Below are positions 5,944 to 13,219 of a DNA stretch of 26,585 bases, in pieces. A program made the translations under genes and the position numbers. Under the pieces are notes generated by a model. It had not been told where the DNA came from. It did not search any database and saw nothing but the letters and a program-made list of their open reading frames with translations. The DNA comes from CAZJDV01 sp964544865 (GTDB taxonomy: Bacteria > Chloroflexota > Dehalococcoidia > Lucifugimonadales > CAJWER01): the NCBI GenBank assembly GCA_964544865.1, contig CAZJDV010000027.1, positions 1 to 26,585 on the forward strand, read 5' to 3'. The number at the start of each line of letters is the position of its first letter. Position 1 is the stretch's first letter.

Positions 5944-8829
5944 CTAATCCCCGAGCCACGCCCGAATCTCTCTCCCCAGGTCTTGGAGGGACGGGGTCTT
6001 CAGGGTGACCGGCGGCAGCGACTTGACGAACGAGCTGCCGTACCTGCGCGAGACGGTCCTCTTGTCCAGGATGATGACCACGCCCCTGTCGGTCCTGGTG
6101 CGGATCAGCCGGCCAAACCCCTGCCGCAGCCGCAGTATGGCCTGCGGGACGGCGTACTCCATGAACGAGCTCTCGTAGAGGTCCGACCGGGCCTCGAACA
6201 CCGGCTCGGTCGGGACCGAGAACGGCAGCCGCGCCACCAGCAGCACCCTGAGCGAGTCCCCCGCGAGGTCGACGCCCTCCCAGAAGCTGGAGGTGCCCAG
6301 CAGCACCGATTCCGGGTTCTCGATGAAGCGCCGCACGAGCTGGTGGGGCGATCCGTCGACGCCCTGGGCCAGCACGTCGATGCCCTTGGCCTGGAGGTTC
6401 CCTCTGATCGCCTTGGAGGCCGACTGGAGCGACGCGTGGGAGGTGAACAGCGCCATTGTGCTGCCGCCCGCCGCCACGGCGGCGTCCACAATCGCCTGCT
6501 CGACCGCCGTCTGGTACGCCCACGAGCTCGGCTCGGGCATGTCTTCGGGGACGCACAGGAGCGCCGCGCGAGGATAGTCGAAGGGGGAACCCACCAGCAG
6601 CTCCTCGGCGTCGTCGAAGCCGGTCCTCTCCAGCACGTGGTCGAACGCGCCGTTCGCGCTCAGCGTCGCGCTGGTCAGTATCACGGAGCGCTTCTGCGAG
6701 TACAGCAGCCTCTCGAGCTGCTCTCCGACGTGAATCGGCGCCGCGTACAGCGTGAGGTCGCCGGTCCTCGGGGCCTGTCGAATCCAGTAGACACCGTCGC
6801 CCTCGGGGTGAGGCACGATCTCCGCGAGGTGCTGGCGCAGCTCCCCGTTCTGCTGGAGTAAGTTTCCCGTCTCCATCAAGAGTCCCTCGTAGTCCAGGAG
6901 GCCCGCGTCCTCGAGGTCCTCCAGGGAGGTAAGAAGCGCGGACAGGTCGTTCTGCAGCTCCGCGAGGGCCACGTCCGCGCTCTCCCACTGTATCTCGAGG
7001 GTCGACCAGACCGGCTGGCTGCGAGTGGCAGTGGTGATCCGGGCCTCCTTCCCAAACGACGGATCGCCCCGGGTGTACTCTTCGAGGATTCCGCCGAGGG
7101 TGGTGAACATCCAGGCCAGCGACTGGCGCACGGCGGGCAGCGCGGCCGCCATGCGGGCCGCCACCTCCTCGAACGTACCGCGGCGCGTGTCCGCCGCCGC
7201 CGAGCCTCGAAAGGCCACCGCCATCCGGTTGAGCAGGCCGCGCTCGCCGCCCAGAAGCTGCATGTGGTCGTCGATGCCGGCCTGGCTCACCTCGAATCCC
7301 AGGTGCCTTGTGGCCTGCTCCTCCAGGTGCTGCGCCTCGTCGATTATCAGGATGTCGTAGTCGGGGATGAGCGCCCGCCCCGCCGTCAGGTCCGACATCA
7401 GCAGGGCATGGTTCACGATGACGAGGTGCGCCCCCGCGGCCCGGTCCCGTGCGGCCCTCAGGAAGCAAACACCGTTGACGCCGTTACAGTCCGCAGCCCC
7501 CTGGGCCGATATCCGGTCCCAGGGGGCGGACGCCCGCCGATGCCCGAGATTGAGCTCGCTCCTATCCCCGGTGGACGTGGTTCGCAGCCACACGAGCGCC
7601 TTGGAGAGCATGCGCGCCTCATGGTCGGTGAGCGTCTCGCTCGAGCGCAGGTGGGCCCAGCGCTTCAGGCAGATATAGTTGGCCCGGCCCTTGAGCACGG
7701 TGTACTTGAAGTCATCGAGAGGCACGCCGTCCACGTCCGCCAGGGCGTTCATGAGAGCGGGCACATCCTTGGTGAGGAGCTGCTCCTGAAGGTTGATGGT
7801 GTTGGTGGACACGACGATGCGGCAGTTGTTGGCGAGCGCGTACGACACCGCCGGGATCAGATAGGCCAGCGACTTCCCGACGCCGGTCCCCGCCTCCACG
7901 ATGAGGCGCTTGCCCTCGTTGACGGCCTCCGCCACGGTACGGGCCATCGCTATCTGCTCGGCGCGCTCCTCGAAGCCCGGCATGCTGCTGGACAGGGGCC
8001 CGCCGGCGCTGAGCAGCTCCGCGATGCCGTCGACGTCGACCTCCTCCACGGCGCTGTTCGGGTGCAGGGCCCGCTGGTGCTGCACCCGGCCCCTGAGGGC
8101 GGGGATGTCGAGCCCCATGGCGCCGGGTCCCGCCGGATCGCCACCCTTCGCGGCCTGGGCGACCTTGTAGGTCTCCAGGCGCCGCAGCAGGTACGAAAGC
8201 ACCCAGGACGATTTCGCGCCCAGCCGCTCCATCTCCGCCAGCGTGTACACGTCCAGCTCCCCGGCCATCGACGCCAGTTTGACGAACAGGTCCCTTGCCA
8301 GAAGCGCGTCGTCGAGCGCCCTGTGCGCCTGTCGCACCGGCAACCCCAGGGACGCCGTGAGCTTTGACAGCGAGTACTCGCGGCTCTCCGGCAGCAGCAC
8401 GTACGCCAGGTCCCAGGTGTCGCAGCGTGGGTTCGAAAGCTTCAGGCCCTTGGCGGCCAGGAACCCGAGGTCGAACGCGATGTTGTGACCTACGACCGGC
8501 GCCTGGTCCATGAACGGGACCAGCTCCCGGGCGACCTTCGAGAACGGGGGCGCGGCGTCCACCTGCTTCTGCGTGATGCCCGTGTACTGCTTGATGAAGG
8601 TGCTGAGGCGGCGGCGCGGATTCACGTACGACTGAAATGTGTCGATGGTCTCGCCGCCACGGAACTTGACGGCGCCCACCTCGATGATCTCGTCACTATC
8701 CTCGGACAGGCCCGTCGTTTCGAGGTCGAGCGCGACCCAGACGTCGTCCAAGGGCGAAACGCCGTGGTCGAAGAGGGTCATCGCCGGCAGGGCGAACGGT
8801 TTCCCGGATGCAGGTTTTTTTTGGCCCAT
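5944..8829 (-). CDS. dinG: DnaQ-like 3'-5' exonuclease fused to DinG/XPD-type helicase
   Basis: A 961-residue fusion. Residues 29-185 are a DEDD exonuclease with ExoI DLETTG (35-40), ExoII HNIAFD (115-120) and ExoIII HRALDD (169-174). From about 280 a superfamily 2 helicase follows: Walker A EAGTGVGKS (312-320), DEAQH box (497-501), and near the C-terminus motif VI QGFGRLIRT. This matches the Firmicute/Chloroflexota DinG architecture. In the region that carries an Fe-S cluster in E. coli DinG and XPD I see three cysteines (C387, C448, C455) rather than four, so a cluster is doubtful. Role: DNA processing or repair, perhaps of R-loops or stalled forks. Codons 4-5 contain a run of eight A, a possible slippage spot. 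No clear ribosome site at the start; M17 is an alternative. Confidence 0.94.
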   Translation of the reverse strand: MGQKKPASGKPFALPAMTLFDHGVSPLDDVWVALDLETTGLSEDSDEIIEVGAVKFRGGETIDTFQSYVNPRRRLSTFIKQYTGITQKQVDAAPPFSKVARELVPFMDQAPVVGHNIAFDLGFLAAKGLKLSNPRCDTWDLAYVLLPESREYSLSKLTASLGLPVRQAHRALDDALLARDLFVKLASMAGELDVYTLAEMERLGAKSSWVLSYLLRRLETYKVAQAAKGGDPAGPGAMGLDIPALRGRVQHQRALHPNSAVEEVDVDGIAELLSAGGPLSSSMPGFEERAEQIAMARTVAEAVNEGKRLIVEAGTGVGKSLAYLIPAVSYALANNCRIVVSTNTINLQEQLLTKDVPALMNALADVDGVPLDDFKYTVLKGRANYICLKRWAHLRSSETLTDHEARMLSKALVWLRTTSTGDRSELNLGHRRASAPWDRISAQGAADCNGVNGVCFLRAARDRAAGAHLVIVNHALLMSDLTAGRALIPDYDILIIDEAQHLEEQATRHLGFEVSQAGIDDHMQLLGGERGLLNRMAVAFRGSAAADTRRGTFEEVAARMAAALPAVRQSLAWMFTTLGGILEEYTRGDPSFGKEARITTATRSQPVWSTLEIQWESADVALAELQNDLSALLTSLEDLEDAGLLDYEGLLMETGNLLQQNGELRQHLAEIVPHPEGDGVYWIRQAPRTGDLTLYAAPIHVGEQLERLLYSQKRSVILTSATLSANGAFDHVLERTGFDDAEELLVGSPFDYPRAALLCVPEDMPEPSSWAYQTAVEQAIVDAAVAAGGSTMALFTSHASLQSASKAIRGNLQAKGIDVLAQGVDGSPHQLVRRFIENPESVLLGTSSFWEGVDLAGDSLRVLLVARLPFSVPTEPVFEARSDLYESSFMEYAVPQAILRLRQGFGRLIRTRTDRGVVIILDKRTVSRRYGSSFVKSLPPVTLKTPSLQDLGREIRAWLGD

Positions 8830-8931
8830 TTAGCTTGGAGAGTTTCGGTATGGATTCGGCGGGACCGGCGGGCGGCCTCTGGATTGTAGCAGATACGCCG
8901 GCCCGGCCCTGTCAAATTGAGGACCAGCCGG

Positions 8932-10488
8932 TCAAGTCGAGACCACGGATATCCGATGGTAACCCGTTGCGCCGTCGGGGAGGTTGCCTCTGATGTCAGC
9001 CGTCTGCGTGGTTCCTGCGCCGTCGGTGGCCCGGACGGTGATCGAGACGCGCCCCGTCTCCGGCGGCGTCCACGTGGCGCGCCATAGCACCCAGGCATAG
9101 GGCGAAAGTGGGTCGCTCGATTCCGCCCTCCACCACGTCTCGCCCCCGTCGGTGCTGAACTCCACGAAATCGATTCCCCGGTCGCCGGCGAAGGCCACGC
9201 CGCCGACCTCCATTTCCACTGGCGCGACTCCCGCGTTCGCGGCGGGCACGTCGATGCGGGACATCGTGTTTATCACCGCCGTGTCGGCCCAGCCCCGGCG
9301 CTGCCAGAACCCTCGGAAATCGGCCGCTACGGGCTCGATCCTCGTCAGCCACTTGACGTTCTCCATCCCGTATAGCCCCGGCACGACAATGCGCGCGGGG
9401 AAGCCGTGGCTGTCGGAGAGCGGCTCACCGTTCATCAGATAGGCGACTATGACATTCTCCCGCATCGCGTAGGACATCGGGAAGCTGTCCACGTACCCGT
9501 CGGCGGCGTGGAACGCCAGGCGCTCGGCGGACACAGGCATTCCGGCGCGTTCGAGCAACACCTTGAGGGGCACACCGCGCCACAGGGCGTTGCTTATCAG
9601 GTCGCCGCCCACCAGGTTGCTGATACAGGTGAGGGTGACGTACTCCTCGACCCAGGGCAGCTCCAGCAGCTCATCGTAGGTGAACGAGTAGGGGCCGTCC
9701 GGTACGCCGTCTATCTGGAGTGTCCACCCCGAGACGTGCACCGAGGGGTTGATGATGTTCTTGGATATCTCGTAGAACTCGTCGTTGGGCGTGACCTCAT
9801 GGGGCATCTCGCCCGGCCTGCTGAACACCCGGGCCGGGCTCAGGGCGCCGGCGCCGCGCATGATCGCTCGCAGCGAGAACCCGCCGGCCACCACGGCCAG
9901 GCCGACAAATACGGCCCGGTGCAGCAATTCCCGGCGCCCCTCGCTGTAGGAATCGTCTCCGCGCGTCAGCGCCATGTGGTGCAGATGAGCGAAGGTGACG
10001 CCGTAGGCGGCCATGCCGGCGAGATTGGCGATGAGATACGACGCCGCGCCGCCCGCCACGACGGTCCCAAACACGCCGCCGCCGATGATCGGCGTCAGGA
10101 GTGCAGCGACGACCAGCCATAGAACCGCAGCCAGCGCCAGCCCTCGTGTCCACGGCTGTGACTCCTCGAAGGGCAGGGCCGACGAGTAGCGAGTGTACAA
10201 CAAGCCGAGGGCGCCGCCGCCGAGCAACTGGCCCAGGAGCAGGCCGACGAACAGCAGCGGCTTTGCACTGACCTGCAGCCAGGTCAAGATGAAGTCGAAC
10301 ACGGCGGCCGGGGTCACGGAGGTCGCCCAGTCCGCCATCACCTCGGGAAGAATGGGCGTGTCCAGCGCGAAGCGCATCCCCACCATGAGCACCGTCATGA
10401 TCGCACTGGCGGTGAGCCCGATAACCAGCCTGGCCCGAACAGTCAGGATTACGGGTCGCTCTTCAACCGGCTGCTTGATTAGTCCCAC
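8932..10488 (-). CDS. Polytopic membrane sulfite-oxidase-type molybdopterin oxidoreductase
   Basis: The 518 residues divide into a membrane part (1-210) and a molybdopterin domain (about 235-420) with a C-terminal Ig-like dimerisation-type domain (VEFSTDGGETW, about 440-515). Five hydrophobic segments lie near 17-38, 75-97, 115-135, 145-168 and 190-208; positive loops predict N-in, C-out. LTCISN supplies the expected Mo-ligand cysteine (C288), and GMENVKWLTRIEP matches the conserved sulfite oxidase/YedY block. Just before helix 5 stands GRRELLHR (184-191), a Tat-like twin-arginine motif, suggesting Tat export of the folded cofactor domain after Sec insertion of helices 1-4. The start is GTG at 10488 without a Shine-Dalgarno; a TATATT six bases upstream could give a leaderless mRNA. 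The substrate and electron partner are unknown. Confidence 0.88.
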   Translation of the reverse strand: MGLIKQPVEERPVILTVRARLVIGLTASAIMTVLMVGMRFALDTPILPEVMADWATSVTPAAVFDFILTWLQVSAKPLLFVGLLLGQLLGGGALGLLYTRYSSALPFEESQPWTRGLALAAVLWLVVAALLTPIIGGGVFGTVVAGGAASYLIANLAGMAAYGVTFAHLHHMALTRGDDSYSEGRRELLHRAVFVGLAVVAGGFSLRAIMRGAGALSPARVFSRPGEMPHEVTPNDEFYEISKNIINPSVHVSGWTLQIDGVPDGPYSFTYDELLELPWVEEYVTLTCISNLVGGDLISNALWRGVPLKVLLERAGMPVSAERLAFHAADGYVDSFPMSYAMRENVIVAYLMNGEPLSDSHGFPARIVVPGLYGMENVKWLTRIEPVAADFRGFWQRRGWADTAVINTMSRIDVPAANAGVAPVEMEVGGVAFAGDRGIDFVEFSTDGGETWWRAESSDPLSPYAWVLWRATWTPPETGRVSITVRATDGAGTTQTADIRGNLPDGATGYHRISVVST

Positions 10489-10567
10489 GCGTCAAATATA
10501 GCGTGCGGGAACGCCCTCCCGCCAGATTTTGTGCCGCATCGCGTCGATGCGGCGCCGAGAAAGCGAT

Positions 10568-10984
10568 TCACGTCCTGGCCATGAAGGGCAGTAGCCAACC
10601 GAACACGCCGATGAATATCGCGGTCATCGCCGCAAGACCCGCTATCACCCGTCTGATCAGCAGTGCCAGAGGCGTCACAAGCATGATCGCCACGACGACT
10701 ATCGCCGTCGTGAACACCATGTTGGGACTACCCAGTCCTCCCCCGGGGACCTGCTCCAGGCTGACCCGGTACAGGATGCCTGCGACGGCGCCGACGAGCG
10801 TCCACGCAGGGTACGCCATCACCACGAGAGCCAGCGTCATGTAGATGGGCGGCACCCTGTCTAAAAGCGCCTTGAAGAACGGCGTGGGATCCTTCGCAAG
10901 GGAAAAGAGCATGATGGGGCCAAGCGCCGCCGTCACCGAGGCCATCAGGAGCCCGCTGAACGTACCAGCGATCACATAGCTCAC
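10568..10984 (-). CDS. Small integral membrane protein of unknown function
   Basis: A 138-residue protein with about four hydrophobic segments: SGLLMASVTAALGPIMLFSL, PPIYMTLALVVMAYPAWTLV, NMVFTTAIVVVAIMLVTPLA and AGLAAMTAIFIGVFGWLLPF. I do not recognise a family. The chosen start is GTG at 10984, which overlaps the ispE stop in a GTGA arrangement and has GGAGG ten bases upstream; the frame continues upstream inside ispE but that part reads as shadow. The overlap makes translational coupling to ispE likely. It ends PFMART about 80 bases before the molybdoenzyme gene. A link to isoprenoid metabolism is only contextual. Confidence 0.7.
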   Translation of the reverse strand: MSYVIAGTFSGLLMASVTAALGPIMLFSLAKDPTPFFKALLDRVPPIYMTLALVVMAYPAWTLVGAVAGILYRVSLEQVPGGGLGSPNMVFTTAIVVVAIMLVTPLALLIRRVIAGLAAMTAIFIGVFGWLLPFMART

Positions 10985-11865
10985 GGCCGCCCGTCCTCCG
11001 CGGGCTGCCAGGCGGAGACCATGTGGGCCTGCCACCCGTGCTTGTGCTGCAGCAGCAGCTCCATCGCCGTGCCGTGCTCCCTGCGCGAAACTGGGGCGAA
11101 CAGCGAGGGGCCGCTTCCCGCCAGATGGATCTCCCTTGCGCCCAGGGCGTGGAACGTGTTCCAGTAGACGTCCAGTCCGGGAAAGGCGTCCCGGGCGACC
11201 TGGTCGAATACGTTGAACAGGAACTGCGGCGGTGCATCGCCCCCACCGCGAATTCGCGCCTCCAGCTTCCGGGTCAGATCACCTCTCGTATGATTGGCAG
11301 GCTCGATTCGGGAGTAAAGCATCGCTGTCTTGTCTGGAACGTCAATCGCCGGGCTCAGCACTACCATCCATCCCAGGTCTACCGGAGGCAGAGGCCGGAC
11401 ACGCTCACCGCGTCCAAATGCCCCGGCCGTGCCGCCGTGGAGGAAGAAGGGAACGTCTGAGCCGAGCCGCGCAGCCAGTGGCATCAGGTCCTCCGCCGTG
11501 AGGTGCAGCCCCCACAGCCGGCTGAGACCGGTGAGGGCCGCCGCGGCATCGCTGCTGCCGCCGCCAAGCCCGGCGGATACGGGGATGCGCTTGCGGAGAG
11601 TCAGCCTCGCGCCCGTCTTGCATCCCGTCTCGTCCTTCAGGAGCCGCGCGGCCCGCAGCGCCAGGTTGCCGAGGGATGAGAGGCCGGGGTGGTCGCAATC
11701 CAGGACGATGTCGCCGGCCTCCGCCAGCGTCAGAGTCAGAGTATCGTGAAGGCTGATGGTCTGCATGATGCTGGCGATCTCGTGGTAGCCGTCGCCGCGC
11801 CTGCTCAACACTTCCAGGGTCAGGTTGACCTTCGCGTGCGCCTTAAGCTCGATCCGGGCAACCAT
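10981..11865 (-). CDS. ispE: 4-diphosphocytidyl-2-C-methyl-D-erythritol kinase
   Basis: A 294-residue GHMP kinase of the MEP isoprenoid pathway; it phosphorylates CDP-ME at the 2-hydroxyl using ATP. Visible motifs are AKVNLTL with the active-site lysine K12, the glycine-rich ATP loop PVSAGLGGGSSDAAA (95-109), GSDVPFF with catalytic D137, and the third GHMP motif LAGSGPSLFAPV near 250-265. The ATG at 11865 overlaps the rsmA stop by one base (TGATG), so translation should be coupled. The frame extends upstream inside rsmA, but the IELKAHAKVNLTL start is the family norm. The rsmA-ispE pair is a common bacterial arrangement. Confidence 0.96.
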   Translation of the reverse strand: MVARIELKAHAKVNLTLEVLSRRGDGYHEIASIMQTISLHDTLTLTLAEAGDIVLDCDHPGLSSLGNLALRAARLLKDETGCKTGARLTLRKRIPVSAGLGGGSSDAAAALTGLSRLWGLHLTAEDLMPLAARLGSDVPFFLHGGTAGAFGRGERVRPLPPVDLGWMVVLSPAIDVPDKTAMLYSRIEPANHTRGDLTRKLEARIRGGGDAPPQFLFNVFDQVARDAFPGLDVYWNTFHALGAREIHLAGSGPSLFAPVSRREHGTAMELLLQHKHGWQAHMVSAWQPAEDGRP

Positions 11866-12719
11866 CACGCTGGACTCGGAAAGGCGTAGGCGCCGTATGT
11901 TTCGTACAGCGCCGCCCACTCAACCAGGTCCAGCGTCTGCGCGCGGCGGGTCGGGTCGATACCGGCCCCGGTCAGCATTGCCGCCGCCTGCTGGGGCGAT
12001 ATGTCCAGGCGGTTCGTCAGGGAGTTGCGAAGCTGCTTTCGGGGCGCGCTGAACCCCGCCCGGACGAGGTCGAAGAACCGTTCCCGCGAGTCCAGGGCGA
12101 TGGCGGGCTCGACGAACACGTCGATGCGCACCACCGATGAGGTGACCTTCGGCGCGGGTCTGAACGCGCGCGGAGGCGCGTGGCACACAATGCGGGGTCT
12201 GCCGTAGAGCTGTGTCGCGACCGACAGCAACCCCATCTTGCCGGGCGGCGCCGTCATGGTCTGCGCCACCTCCCGCTGCACCATGACTACCATCAGCGTC
12301 GGCTTGCGGCTGGCCTCCAGAAAGCGGCGGATTATAGGCGAGGCCGCGTAGTAAGGCAGGTTGGCGACGAGCTTGTACGACGCGGACCCGCCCACCAGCG
12401 ACACGATGTCGACTTCGCGGGCATCGGCAGCCACGACCGTGAGATCTGACCGGTCGGCGAAAGACTCTCTCAGCCTGCCGGCCAGAGCCTCGTCCATCTC
12501 GACGGCCACCACACCGCCTGCCCGCTCCACCAGCAGTCGCGTCAGAAACCCCCGGCCGGGGCCCACCTCCACCACGAGATCGTCCGGAGAGAGGTCCGCT
12601 GCCTGCACGATTCGCGAGCGCACGCGACGGTCCATGAGAAAGTTCTGGCCGAGGGACTTCTTGGGCGGCGCGGGCCCTGTTGCATGTGGCGCGCCCTTGC
12701 GAGCTGGGACGGGTGTCAT
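11865..12719 (-). CDS. rsmA: 16S rRNA (adenine1518-N6/adenine1519-N6)-dimethyltransferase
   Basis: A 284-residue SAM-dependent methyltransferase (KsgA/Dim1) that dimethylates two adjacent adenines in the 3' hairpin of 16S rRNA during small-subunit maturation. The N-terminus has the family signature KKSLGQNFLMD (20-30). Motif I is VEVGPGRG (50-57), the acidic ribose-binding position is VAVEMDE, and motif IV is NLPYY (120-124). The C-terminal domain carries VIRIDVF-like VVRIDVF and FSAPRKQLRNSL. I place the start at ATG 12719: the open frame continues to 12896, but that stretch would overlap the 3' end of the SRP RNA gene and is not protein-like. The ribosome site is weak. It overlaps ispE by one base. 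Confidence 0.95.
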   Translation of the reverse strand: MTPVPARKGAPHATGPAPPKKSLGQNFLMDRRVRSRIVQAADLSPDDLVVEVGPGRGFLTRLLVERAGGVVAVEMDEALAGRLRESFADRSDLTVVAADAREVDIVSLVGGSASYKLVANLPYYAASPIIRRFLEASRKPTLMVVMVQREVAQTMTAPPGKMGLLSVATQLYGRPRIVCHAPPRAFRPAPKVTSSVVRIDVFVEPAIALDSRERFFDLVRAGFSAPRKQLRNSLTNRLDISPQQAAAMLTGAGIDPTRRAQTLDLVEWAALYETYGAYAFPSPA

Positions 12720-12848
12720 CCGATTACTCAATCTGCCGGCAGTAGAGATCACGCCGCGACCGCCGAGTCGGGCGTGTGGCTTCCCGATTGCTATTGAGGC
12801 GCCTTGCGGAAGGGTAGCAAGAGCGGGTCGTGCACCTCCCTTCGATCT

Positions 12849-12873
12849 CCCCCGAAAACGTACCGATTGGGGG
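12849..12873. terminator. G/C hairpin at the SRP RNA 3' end
   Basis: CCCCC (12849-12853) and GGGGG (12869-12873) can pair around a 15-base loop just beyond the predicted 3' end of the SRP RNA on the minus strand. No T-run follows, so termination is uncertain; it may instead be a processing or attenuation structure before rsmA. Confidence 0.3.
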
Positions 12874-12989
12874 TGGCTCAAGCCAGGCTGACCCACGGCG
12901 CCCGAAAACGACTGCTTACCGCTGCTTCCTTCCGGACCTGACGGGATTCACAGGTTTCCGCCGCGTAGGACCCGGCTCTCAGCACCACC
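12872..12989 (-). ncRNA. ffs: Bacterial small signal recognition particle RNA (4.5S)
   Basis: The minus strand contains the diagnostic SRP helix-8 block GGTCCGGAAGGAAGCAGC (complement of about 12921-12938), followed by GGTAAGCAGTCG. It includes the GGAA tetraloop and the asymmetric loop bound by Ffh. Flanking sequences pair as expected for the rod: CGCGGCG with CGCCGTG, AGCCGGG with CCTGGCT, and an outer GGTGG with CCACC, giving ends near 12989 and 12872 and a length of about 118 nt, close to the E. coli size. The RNA works with Ffh and FtsY in co-translational membrane targeting. The ends are estimated from pairing and could be off by several bases. Confidence 0.93.
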
Positions 12990-13100
12990 GTCCAAGAGCA
13001 GAGGCCTCGGGAAGTGGACCTCGAGGAGGAATTCAGTCTCGCTAGAGCGGATTGCGAGTACAGGGCACCGCTATCTCCCCACCTAGCACGACCCAGTTCA

Positions 13101-13129
13101 ATGGTAGTAGACGTGAGGGAGGGTGTCAA
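13101..13129 (-). promoter_or_regulatory. Predicted sigma70-type promoter for the SRP RNA gene
   Basis: On the minus strand TTGACA (complement of 13124-13129) is followed after 17 bases by TACCAT (complement of 13101-13106). Initiation would fall near 13094, about 105 bases before the mature RNA, implying 5' processing. Confidence 0.4.
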
Positions 13130-13143
13130 CGGATGGTGTCTTG

Positions 13144-13185
13144 TATGGGGTACCGGGTACAGGGTATGGGGCATGGGGTACTAGG
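13144..13185 (+). repeat. GGGTA-rich degenerate short repeat
   Basis: A run of imperfect units such as TATGGGG, TACCGGG, TACAGGG, TATGGGG, CATGGGG in the SRP upstream spacer. A related stretch, GGGATACAGGGTACGGGG, occurs at 3580-3597 between the cupin and glycosylase genes, on the same strand. Confidence 0.5.
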
Positions 13186-13219
13186 TGATGGCGGGGCTCT
13201 TTTCTCTACAGGCGGGGCG

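Noticed and set aside
5912..7468. 518-codon frame antiparallel in register to dinG
   Set aside because: It is an alternative frame on the same strand produced by high GC; it is rich in Arg, Gly and Pro and has no domains.
12720..12896. N-terminal extension of rsmA by 59 codons
   Set aside because: It would read into the SRP RNA gene, has no family similarity, and the KKSLGQNFL start is already complete from ATG 12719.
12878..13174. 98-codon frame starting MPHTLYPVPHT
   Set aside because: It is the translation of the GGGTA repeat and of the SRP RNA gene on the same strand.
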